NCBI GenBank assembly: GCA_031549185.1
Contig: JAVBQG010000076.1
Location: 1-18,205, forward strand
Direction: 5' to 3'
Source: JAVBQG01 sp031549185
GTDB taxonomy: Bacteria; Synergistota; Synergistia; Synergistales; Synergistaceae
Length of the DNA: 18,205 bases
In this document: positions 7,560-14,111 of the stretch, piece by piece
Numbering within the stretch: the stretch's first letter is position 1
Layout: each line of letters starts with the position of its first letter
The notes under the pieces: generated by a model
Told to the model about the DNA's origin: nothing
Seen by the model: the letters and a program-made list of their open reading frames with translations, nothing else
Database searches by the model: none
Translations under genes and position numbers: made by a program

Positions 7560-8546
7560 ATGCTTTTGTTGAACGCGGCCGATGTCAAAGCGCTGCTGCC
7601 GATGAAGGAGGCCATCGAGGCAGACAAGAAGGCTTTCCTGCTGCATTCGCAAGGAGAGACGGAGGTGCCCGTGAGGCCGAACTTCGACCTGCCGGGCAGA
7701 GGGACGGCGCTCTTCATGCCGGCCTATGTGAAGGGCGAGATCGACCGGGTGGGGATCAAGATCGTCTCGGTCTTCCCCGGCAACGCGGCGAAAGGGCTGC
7801 CCGTCGTGCCCGCGCAGGTGCTGCTGCTGGACTCCGACACCGGCGAGGTGGTCGCTATGATGAACGGCGTCGAGATCACGCGCATCCGCACGGGGGCCAT
7901 CTCCGGCGCGGCGACGGATATTCTGGCGAGGAAGGGCGCGCAGGTCGCGGCGCTCTTCGGCACCGGCGGGCAGGCGGCCTCGCAGCTGGAAGCGCTGCTC
8001 TGCGTCCGCCCGATTCGCGAGGTCCGCGTATATGACGCATTTCCGGAGCGGATCGCGCCCTTCGTCGAGCGGATGGACGAACTCGCCCACCGCTGCGGCG
8101 CGCGGCTCGTGGGGGCGAAATCCTCCGCGGCCGCCGTGGACGGCGCGGATGTGATCACAACCGTCACGACGTCGAGAAACCCCGTCTTCGACGGGGCGAA
8201 GGTCGCCCCCGGCACGCACATCAACGGTGTCGGCTCCTTCACGCCGACGATGCGCGAACTCGACGAGACTCTGCTGAACCGCGCGCGCGTCTTCATCGAC
8301 AACCGCGAGGCGGTTCTGGCCGAGGCGGGAGACTTCCTGATCCCGGCGGCGTCGGGCAAGTACGACCTGGCCAGGATCGCGGGGGAGATCGGCGACGTGA
8401 TCGCGGGCAATCTGCCCGGCCGAACGTCCGACGACGACATCACCGTGCTCAAGACGGTCGGCTACGCCGTGCTCGACGTAGTCGCCGCCGCGTACGTCTA
8501 CCGCAACGCGATCGAAAGAGGAATCGGGACGGAAGTGGACGTGTAG
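7560..8546 (+). CDS. Ornithine cyclodeaminase / mu-crystallin family protein, probably an imine reductase or amino-acid dehydrogenase
   Basis: 328 aa, typical family length. The NAD(P)-binding Rossmann motif is FGTGGQAASQ (133-142). Substrate-site residues K67 (GIKIV) and R110 (RIRTGAISGAAT) are present. The Asp of true ornithine cyclodeaminase (the D in GGDCPGKTEL) is replaced: the segment reads GVGSFTPTMREL (223-234), closer to the alanine dehydrogenase / ketimine reductase / mu-crystallin branch. I therefore infer NAD(P)H-dependent imine reduction or amino-acid oxidation rather than ornithine cyclisation. The start at 7560 has AGGAGG 6 nt upstream; ATG at 7554 is too close to it. The gene is divergent from the dehydratase and ends 4 nt from the stop of the convergent M20 gene. 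Confidence 0.88.
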   Translation: MLLLNAADVKALLPMKEAIEADKKAFLLHSQGETEVPVRPNFDLPGRGTALFMPAYVKGEIDRVGIKIVSVFPGNAAKGLPVVPAQVLLLDSDTGEVVAMMNGVEITRIRTGAISGAATDILARKGAQVAALFGTGGQAASQLEALLCVRPIREVRVYDAFPERIAPFVERMDELAHRCGARLVGAKSSAAAVDGADVITTVTTSRNPVFDGAKVAPGTHINGVGSFTPTMRELDETLLNRARVFIDNREAVLAEAGDFLIPAASGKYDLARIAGEIGDVIAGNLPGRTSDDDITVLKTVGYAVLDVVAAAYVYRNAIERGIGTEVDV

Positions 8547-8550
8547 CGCG

Positions 8551-9714
8551 TCACCGCGAGCCCGCGATGTAACGGACGAAGGTTTCCGCCGCTTCGACGA
8601 CGGAATCGAGCTCGATTCTCTCGTTGGTGAGGCAGGTGTAGACTTCCTCTCCAGGACCGTAGAAGAGAAAGGGGACTCCGAGGGCGGGGATCAGGATGCT
8701 GGCGTCGGTCAGGTAGAAGAGCCCCGTTTCGCACACCGGCCTGTTTTGCGCCCGCAGGGTCTCCTCGAAACGCCTGATCATGGGGGCGTCTGGTGTCATG
8801 CCGACCGACGGACGGCTCGCCTTTATCCTGGTCGCGATGGAAAGCCGCGGCGTCTCGCGCATCATCTCGTCCGCGATCTTCCCGATGCTCCGCACGACCT
8901 CCTCGTGATCCTGATCGGGCAACAGGCGGATGTCGATCGTCGCCGTCGCCTCGTCGGGGATGAGAAACCCCTTAAGGCCGCCTTCCAGGGCCGTCAGCGT
9001 ACAGGTCGGTTTTCCGAAAAAGGGGTGCGCCTCTTTTCGCGAATGGACGATGTTCTCCGTCAGGAGATTGTGGAACTGCACCACCTTCTCCACGGCGTTG
9101 ACGCCGAGTTCGCTACGACAGGCATAACAGGAGCGGCCCTTCACGTCGATGTCCATCCAGATGCCGCCGCGTTGTGCGATGGCCACGCGAAGATTCGTCG
9201 GTTCGGCGAAGATGATCTCCTGCACGCCCTCCAGAAATCCGCCCTTTGCGACCGCAGTTGCCCCATAGAAAGTTTCGGCGTCGCCGTCGGCGCAGAGACA
9301 GAGAACGATGTCCGCAGGCGGTTTTTGCCCCTGGGTGACGAAATGGAGCAGCGCCATCACCATCGCCGTGATCCCGCCCTTCATATTCGCGGAACCCCTG
9401 CCGTATATGTACCCTTCGTGATAGTGCGCGCCAAAGGGGGAATAGTCCCAGTCCTCCTGCCGGAACACGGGCAATGTGTCGGTATGCCCTTCGAAGGCGA
9501 TCTTGCGCGAACGGTCCAGCCCCGGCAGAACGGCGACCAGCGACGCACGGTTGTCCCCGTGGTCGATGACGTGCGTCTCCAGCGTATCCGGCGGAAAGAG
9601 CGACACGACATATCGGACGAGGTCTTTCTCGTCGGCGCGCGGCAGTACCGTTCGCAGGCGCACGAGCTGCTGCAGGACCTCAAGCGTTTTCTCCCTGTCT
9701 ATCGTCATATTCAT
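8551..9714 (-). CDS. M20-family amidohydrolase/peptidase homologue with degenerate metal site
   Basis: 387 aa with the M20 two-domain layout (ArgE/DapE/carboxypeptidase G2 type): catalytic halves about 1-175 and 300-387, lid about 180-295. Retained are H77 and D79 (EGHTDTLP), E171 (AEPTN) and D337. Changed are the bridging Asp of GRGxxDMKGG (N110 in GRGSANMKGG), the DEE catalytic motif (the region reads ADGDAETFYGA, 142-152), the lid His (GRSCYACRS, Y197) and the terminal His ligand (GPGEEVYTCLTNE, 353-365). Known relatives need two Zn/Co ions to cleave N-acyl or dipeptide amide bonds, so this one may be a one-metal enzyme, have another chemistry, or be inactive. The ATG at 9714 overlaps the stop of the upstream regulator gene (ATGA), with GGAG 8 nt before it. 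Confidence 0.88.
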   Translation of the reverse strand: MNMTIDREKTLEVLQQLVRLRTVLPRADEKDLVRYVVSLFPPDTLETHVIDHGDNRASLVAVLPGLDRSRKIAFEGHTDTLPVFRQEDWDYSPFGAHYHEGYIYGRGSANMKGGITAMVMALLHFVTQGQKPPADIVLCLCADGDAETFYGATAVAKGGFLEGVQEIIFAEPTNLRVAIAQRGGIWMDIDVKGRSCYACRSELGVNAVEKVVQFHNLLTENIVHSRKEAHPFFGKPTCTLTALEGGLKGFLIPDEATATIDIRLLPDQDHEEVVRSIGKIADEMMRETPRLSIATRIKASRPSVGMTPDAPMIRRFEETLRAQNRPVCETGLFYLTDASILIPALGVPFLFYGPGEEVYTCLTNERIELDSVVEAAETFVRYIAGSR

Positions 9715-10898
9715 CGCGGTTCTCCGGGGATGTCGTTTCCCCTCGCCCTCCCCGTCGTCATATTTTTTTTGAACTCGTATATTTTGTGCAGTTTCAACGC
9801 CAGCGCAATGTTAAAACGAACCGACGACATTTTCAAGTCGACGTCCAGCAGCTCGCATATCTTCGCATAGCGGTATTTCACCGTGTTGAGGTGAACGGAG
9901 AGATGGCCGGCCGCGATCCTCAGGTTCCAGCTGTATTCGTCGAGGGCGGCGAGCGTCCCCAGCAGGTTCATCCCGTACTGCGCGTCGTACGCCTCGATCT
10001 TGCCGAGGCTCGCGTCGTGCAGCTCCCTTCCTTCCGAGCTCTCCGCAATCAACCCCATTACCCTGGCGGAACCAAGCTCGCTCCAAACGAAGAGGGTCCG
10101 GTCCCCGTCGCCCGCGCCGCCCAAGAAGAGGGCGCTCTCCGCCTCGTCCGCGCTGTCGGCGAACGAGGCGAGGGAGACGACGCGCGAACCGACGCCCAGC
10201 CGCATCATCCCCTTCGCCCGGCGGGCGAAGAGGTTCGCCAGGTTGCGCAGATTTTCCCCGACGGCGATCTCGCCCAGCCGCGGGGGTTGGAAGACGGCGC
10301 AGAGCATTCCGCCGTTCCTCGACGTGTACAGCGTCCGGGGGAAAAAAGTCTTCACCATATCCGCCACGCGCTCTTCGGAAAGGTCGGAATGAAGCGAGTG
10401 CTGAATCGCCAGCGCGAAACAGGGGGAGTCCGCCCCGTGTCCGAGGAGCCGGAGACGTTCCCCTATCTCTATCTTGTCGGTCAACGCTCCACTCAGAAGA
10501 TCCCGCAAAAAATGGTCCTCGAAGAGCCTCTCCTTCTGCTCCATGATCGAATCCCGCCGCGTGAGAAGGCTGATGCCGAGAGAGGCGGCGGAGACGAGGG
10601 GCGAGCGCATATCGCAGCCACCGCTCGCGAAGAGGTGGCCGTAGGTCCTGCCGCTCTCGCTGATCGGGATCGTGGAGAAGATTCGCTGCAGTTCGTGAAG
10701 AGGAAAAGACCGCACTCTTTCGTTGAAGAGGCGGTCTGGCGAGCCGGTGAACGTGCGTCCGGAGGCGATGTCCCGGTAGGCCGTGTCGCAACCGGTTCTT
10801 GCCGACAGGTCGGCGAGCAGAGAAGAAATATCGTTCATCTCCAGCAGGTCCATCACATATTCCCTGAACTCGTCGCTCATGCCGAAAGAATCACCCAT
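9711..10898 (-). CDS. PucR/CdaR-type transcriptional regulator
   Basis: 395 aa. The C-terminal DNA-binding domain (about 312-374) shows the PucR helix-turn-helix pattern, with AAGHLSVHLNTVKYR as recognition region. A CdaR GGDEF-like middle domain is likely at about 165-290 (GVGSRVVSLASFADSADEAE). The first ~150 residues are an unrecognised sensory region. The start at 10898 has GGTGAG 4 nt upstream and lies about 40 nt below a strong promoter; the longer frame from 10979 would begin upstream of the predicted transcription start. PucR-family proteins usually activate catabolic genes in response to a nitrogenous substrate. It is translationally coupled to the M20 gene and divergent from the ureohydrolase operon, so it is the likely regulator of the island. 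Confidence 0.88.
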   Translation of the reverse strand: MGDSFGMSDEFREYVMDLLEMNDISSLLADLSARTGCDTAYRDIASGRTFTGSPDRLFNERVRSFPLHELQRIFSTIPISESGRTYGHLFASGGCDMRSPLVSAASLGISLLTRRDSIMEQKERLFEDHFLRDLLSGALTDKIEIGERLRLLGHGADSPCFALAIQHSLHSDLSEERVADMVKTFFPRTLYTSRNGGMLCAVFQPPRLGEIAVGENLRNLANLFARRAKGMMRLGVGSRVVSLASFADSADEAESALFLGGAGDGDRTLFVWSELGSARVMGLIAESSEGRELHDASLGKIEAYDAQYGMNLLGTLAALDEYSWNLRIAAGHLSVHLNTVKYRYAKICELLDVDLKMSSVRFNIALALKLHKIYEFKKNMTTGRARGNDIPGEPR

Positions 10899-10902
10899 AA
10901 CG

Positions 10903-10908
10903 CTCACC
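10903..10908 (-). promoter_or_regulatory. Ribosome binding site deciding the regulator start
   Basis: GGTGAG on the minus strand lies 4 nt before ATG 10898-10896. The upstream candidates (TTG 10979, ATG 10949, ATG 10934) lack such a site, and the first two precede the promoter's expected transcription start. Confidence 0.6.
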
Positions 10909-10940
10909 GCCTTTGGCAGGAACACTATTTGCATCTTTTC

Positions 10941-10969
10941 ATTATACATTCCGTTCGCCGACTTGTCCA
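10941..10969 (-). promoter_or_regulatory. Sigma70-type promoter of the regulator-M20 operon
   Basis: On the minus strand, TGGACA (10969-10964; 5/6) and a perfect TATAAT (10946-10941) are separated by exactly 17 nt. Transcription should start near 10934. This is among the best promoter matches in the window. Confidence 0.8.
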
Positions 10970-11000
10970 AAAGAGACAAACGATCTTTTCATTTTTGTCC
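10963..11000. promoter_or_regulatory. TTGTC/GACAA dyads, candidate operator
   Basis: TTGTC (10963-10967) and GACAA (10975-10979) form a 5-bp dyad with a 7-nt spacer. GACAAA (10975-10980) and TTTGTC (10994-10999) form a second dyad sharing the central half-site. The first half-site overlaps the -35 of the regulator promoter. The array sits between the two divergent operons, as expected for an operator of the encoded regulator. Confidence 0.45.
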
Positions 11001-11036
11001 GTATCTCCCTAGAGGGAGAGGTTGCCGGAGAGATAC
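11001..11036 (+). promoter_or_regulatory. Stem-loop in the leader of the ureohydrolase operon
   Basis: GTATCTC (11001-11007) pairs with GAGATAC (11030-11036), and CTCCCT/AGGGAG (11005-11018) forms an alternative inner hairpin. The two structures are mutually exclusive at their edges. The inner part resembles the CTCCCTCTTAGAGGGAGG core of the repeat at 891-910. No T-run follows, so it is not an obvious terminator. Confidence 0.4.
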
Positions 11037-11078
11037 CCTCCGCATACCGAATCCATTCCCAAACAGGAGGCCGAATTC

Positions 11079-12062
11079 ATGGAAAAAAAAGACAGGAATG
11101 TGCAAAAACCGGTATGTTATGAAAAGAGAGAGACGATTCCGGAGGTTTACAGCGGAGTTCCGACATTCCTCGGAGTGCCCAGGATCTCGGAGAGCGAAAT
11201 CGAAAACTGCGACGTCGTCGTGATGGGAGCGCCCTGGGAAGGGGTCTGTACCACCGGTTCGTTCACAGGCGTGGAGCTCGCGACGAAGACCATCCGGCAG
11301 GTCTCGCTCCGCTACGGCGGCTATCTTCCCGAGTTCGGGTACGACTTCTTCGATCACCTTTCGGTCGGAGACATGGGCGACAGCGCCATGTTCAACGGCG
11401 ACGCGGAGCGGACGTTCGAGTCGATCGAGAAGATGGTCAGCGCCGTCCACGCGAAGGGCAGGAAGAGCGTCCTCTTCGGCGGCGACCACTCCGTCTCGAT
11501 CCCAACGATCAAGGCACTCGCCGGCATCGGGAAAAAAATCGGCATCGTGCACTTCGACGCCCACCTGGACAATCTCCCCGCGTTTCAGGGGAAGGAGACT
11601 ACCGCAAGGTGTTCGCCGTTCTATCGGGCCTACGAGACGCCGGAGGTGACCGCCATCGCCCATATCGGCATCAGAGGACCGCGTAACCACCCGACGGGAG
11701 TCGGCAACGCGGAGAAACATGGCGCGAAAATTTTCACGGCGGCGGAGATTCACGCCCACGGCTGGGAGAAAATCGCCAAGGAAGTGAAGGAGTTCGTCTG
11801 GAGTAAAGCAGACCTGATCTACCTGACGGTGTGCAGCGACGCACTGGACGTCTCCACCAACCCCGGCGGCCCGGCGGACTTCGGAGGGCTGACCTCCCAC
11901 CAGTTCCTGCAGATGGTACACAGTTTCGCCTCGGAGGGCATCGATGCCTTCGACTTCGTGGAAGTCTACCCGCCGCAGGATCTGAACGGCATTTCGAGCC
12001 ACATGGCCGCATGGGCCGCAGTCTACGCCATGAACGGCATGGCGCGTAAGTTCGTAAAATAG
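11079..12062 (+). CDS. Ureohydrolase (arginase/agmatinase) superfamily protein with Asp-to-Cys change in the metal site
   Basis: 327 aa. Superfamily motifs occur in order: VMGAPWEG (48-55), GGDHS with H137 (134-138), FDAHLD with D160, H162 and D164 (159-164), and EVYPPQD (295-301). The last metal motif, normally SxDxD, reads T250-V-C252-S-D254: the first Asp, which bridges both Mn ions in known members, is Cys. The His loop that follows DAHxD (NxHG in arginase and agmatinase) reads TARCSP. Family members hydrolyse guanidino or formimidoyl groups to urea or formamide; the substrate here cannot be read. The start at 11079 has AGGAGG 8 nt upstream. It is first in a four-gene plus-strand run, 18 nt before the next gene. 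Agmatinase is the default name but is not safe. Confidence 0.88.
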   Translation: MEKKDRNVQKPVCYEKRETIPEVYSGVPTFLGVPRISESEIENCDVVVMGAPWEGVCTTGSFTGVELATKTIRQVSLRYGGYLPEFGYDFFDHLSVGDMGDSAMFNGDAERTFESIEKMVSAVHAKGRKSVLFGGDHSVSIPTIKALAGIGKKIGIVHFDAHLDNLPAFQGKETTARCSPFYRAYETPEVTAIAHIGIRGPRNHPTGVGNAEKHGAKIFTAAEIHAHGWEKIAKEVKEFVWSKADLIYLTVCSDALDVSTNPGGPADFGGLTSHQFLQMVHSFASEGIDAFDFVEVYPPQDLNGISSHMAAWAAVYAMNGMARKFVK

Positions 12063-12080
12063 GTTTTTGCGGACGGCATT

Positions 12081-12752
12081 ATGAAGCGGAGGAGAATCGC
12101 TCTTCTGATACCGCACAGCGATACGACGCTGGAGGAAGATCTGCAACGGAGCCTCTCCGGCGGCTGGGTTTTCCACACATCGCGAATGTGGCTGGACGGC
12201 GTGGGCGAGTATGAGGAGAAGAAGATGCTGGACGCCGCTTTTCCCGAAGCCGCCCGGATGCTGTGCGGCGTCGCCCGATACGACCGGGCTATCTTCGGCT
12301 GCACGTCGGCCTCGGCCGTTTACGGCAAAGAGGGACTGGAACGCCTCGAAAAAAGAATGGGGGCCATGTTCGGATGCCCCGCGGTGAGCGCGTTCGGGGC
12401 CGTACTGCGCGAGATCGGCAAGAGAAAGGCAAAACGCATCGCCTTGATCACGCCGTACACGGCGGAGGTTAATCGCTTCGTCGCCGCAAGCCTGAATGAG
12501 TTCGGCGTCGAAACGTCGTTCTGCGAGGGGCTCGGCCTGTCGAACGACTCCGCCATCGCCCGCGTGGAACCGGAAGAACTCTTCTCCTTCGCTGCCAGCC
12601 GCGCGGAGAGAATCAGAGCGGGAGGCGACCTGCTGTTGCTCTCCTGCACCAACCTGCGGGCGATGGAGATCCGCGAGGCGCTGGAGGACGAACTCGGGCT
12701 CGATGTTTTGACCAGCAACCAGAGTATCTGCAATTGGATCGAGAGTGTTTAA
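12081..12752 (+). CDS. Asp/Glu racemase superfamily protein (maleate isomerase / EutA-like branch)
   Basis: 223 aa. The fold repeats a beta/alpha unit twice, each with a catalytic-type Cys: C74 in FGCTSASAV and C189 in LSCTNLRAM. This spacing and the CTS/CTN motifs fit the maleate cis-trans isomerase / arylmalonate decarboxylase / hydantoin racemase group, which use two cysteines for cofactor-free proton transfer or C-C chemistry. Both cysteines are intact, unlike the damaged motifs of the neighbouring metal-dependent enzymes. EutA of ectoine catabolism belongs to the same branch and also sits beside an OCD-family gene (EutC). ATG 12081 has only a weak GGACGG upstream, so translation may be coupled to the ureohydrolase 18 nt before. 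Confidence 0.82.
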   Translation: MKRRRIALLIPHSDTTLEEDLQRSLSGGWVFHTSRMWLDGVGEYEEKKMLDAAFPEAARMLCGVARYDRAIFGCTSASAVYGKEGLERLEKRMGAMFGCPAVSAFGAVLREIGKRKAKRIALITPYTAEVNRFVAASLNEFGVETSFCEGLGLSNDSAIARVEPEELFSFAASRAERIRAGGDLLLLSCTNLRAMEIREALEDELGLDVLTSNQSICNWIESV

Positions 12753-12805
12753 CGCTTCACCCTTTAAACCTTTGATTTCAAATTGGTACGAGAGGAGATG
12801 GCATT

Positions 12806-14029
12806 ATGATCGAGAACAAGACGCAGTACAGTTTGATGGATAAGATCAAATCGGTCGGGCCGGGCATTCTGGTCGTCGGATCGTTCATCGGGCCCGGCAC
12901 CGTCACCAGCGCCACGAGAGCGGGGGCACAGTTCGGCTATGCCCTGGTATGGGCCGTGGTCTTTTCGGTTATCGCGGTCATCGTCATGCAGGAGATGTCC
13001 GCCCGCCTCGGCATCGTCACGCAAAACGGCCTCGCCGAGGAGCTCGTCAAGGAGCTGAACGATTCGCCGATCGCGAAATGGGCGATGACCATCCTGGTCG
13101 CATCCGCCATCACGCTCGGAGGAATCGCCTACATGGGGGGCGACCTCACCGGCACCGCCCTTGGCCTTTCCACCATCACCGGCATTCCGACGAAGATCAT
13201 CGCGCCCGTCTGGGGGCTCTGCGTGCTCGTGTTGATCAACATCGGCGACGCCATCAAATCGCTCGAGAAACTTCTGGCGATCTGCGTGAGCGTCATGGCC
13301 GTCGTCTTCGTTATCACGATGGTCATCGTGAAGCCCGACATCGTGGCCATTTTGAGCGGCATCGTGCCGACCATCCCAACCGGCTCGGCGATGACGAGCG
13401 TCGCCCTGATCGGCACAACGGTCGTCCCCTACAACATGTTCATCCACGCCACGAGCGCGCGCAAAACATGGAAATCGCCAGACCAACTTCCACTTTCGCG
13501 GTTCGACGTCAAGGTCTCCATGATCATCGGCGGCGTCATCACGAGCGCCATCCTGATCACCGCCGCGACGGTCATGTACGGCTTGCCGGTGAACTCCGCG
13601 ATCGACATGTCCGTACAGTTGAAACCCCTGCTCGGAAACTTCGCAGTCCCCTTCCTCAGCTGCGGGTTGATCGCGGCCGGAGTCTCCTCCGCCGTCATCA
13701 CGCCGCTTGGCGTCTCGTATGTGCTGGCCGGGCTCTTCGGCTGGGAGATGAGCAAAAAGGACAAGCGATTCTTCTACACGAACATCGCCGTCGTACTCTT
13801 CGGCATCATCGTCGCCGCCACGGGCTTCAGCCCACTGAGCATCATCATGATGGCACAGGCCGTCAACGGCATCTTTCTTCCCGTCATCGTCATCGCTGTC
13901 GTATTCATCACGAGCAGAAAGCGCGTGCTCGGAGAGTACAAGAACACGCCCTTGCAAATCGCCATCGGCGCCTGCGTCGCCGTGATCTCGCTAATCATCG
14001 GCGTTCAGAGCATTTTATCGCTCTTCTAG
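12806..14029 (+). CDS. Nramp-fold (SLC11-like) transporter lacking the metal-binding residues
   Basis: 407 aa integral membrane protein with about 11 hydrophobic segments and the Nramp/LeuT-fold pattern (VGPGILVVGSFIGPG near the N terminus, IGTTVVPYN at 202-210, MAQAVNGIFLP at 349-359). In canonical Nramps, TM1 has DPGN and TM6 has MPH; their Asp, Asn and Met ligate Mn or Fe. Here they are G29-P-G-T32 and V207-P-Y209, so all three ligands are gone. A transition-metal role is unlikely; an organic cation, amino acid or other solute is more plausible. B. subtilis YcsG, an Nramp-family protein encoded with the 5-oxoprolinase genes, is a precedent for linkage with amide catabolism. GAGGAG lies 10 nt before ATG 12806. 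It is third gene of the run. Confidence 0.88.
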   Translation: MIENKTQYSLMDKIKSVGPGILVVGSFIGPGTVTSATRAGAQFGYALVWAVVFSVIAVIVMQEMSARLGIVTQNGLAEELVKELNDSPIAKWAMTILVASAITLGGIAYMGGDLTGTALGLSTITGIPTKIIAPVWGLCVLVLINIGDAIKSLEKLLAICVSVMAVVFVITMVIVKPDIVAILSGIVPTIPTGSAMTSVALIGTTVVPYNMFIHATSARKTWKSPDQLPLSRFDVKVSMIIGGVITSAILITAATVMYGLPVNSAIDMSVQLKPLLGNFAVPFLSCGLIAAGVSSAVITPLGVSYVLAGLFGWEMSKKDKRFFYTNIAVVLFGIIVAATGFSPLSIIMMAQAVNGIFLPVIVIAVVFITSRKRVLGEYKNTPLQIAIGACVAVISLIIGVQSILSLF

Positions 14030-14036
14030 AGAGCCA

Positions 14037-14080
14037 AGGCCTCGCGGCGCCGCCGAATCGGAGGCGAGATCGCGGGGCCT
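14037..14080 (+). other. Stem-loop between the transporter and glutaminase genes
   Basis: AGGCCTCGCG (14037-14046) pairs with CGCGGGGCCT (14071-14080), allowing one G-U pair, with a smaller GCC/GGC stem inside. It begins 8 nt after the transporter stop. Only a weak T-rich stretch follows (GTTTATTG), so it may attenuate or protect the transcript rather than end it. Confidence 0.4.
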
Positions 14081-14111
14081 GCGTTTATTGATTCCGAAAG
14101 CGGTGACAAAG

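Noticed and set aside
11079..12062. Naming the gene speB (agmatinase)
   Set aside because: One bridging metal ligand is Cys and the substrate-loop His is missing; substrate cannot be assigned from sequence.
12806..14029. Naming the transporter mntH, a manganese importer that would feed the ureohydrolase
   Set aside because: The three canonical metal ligands are absent, so the attractive Mn-supply story lacks sequence support.
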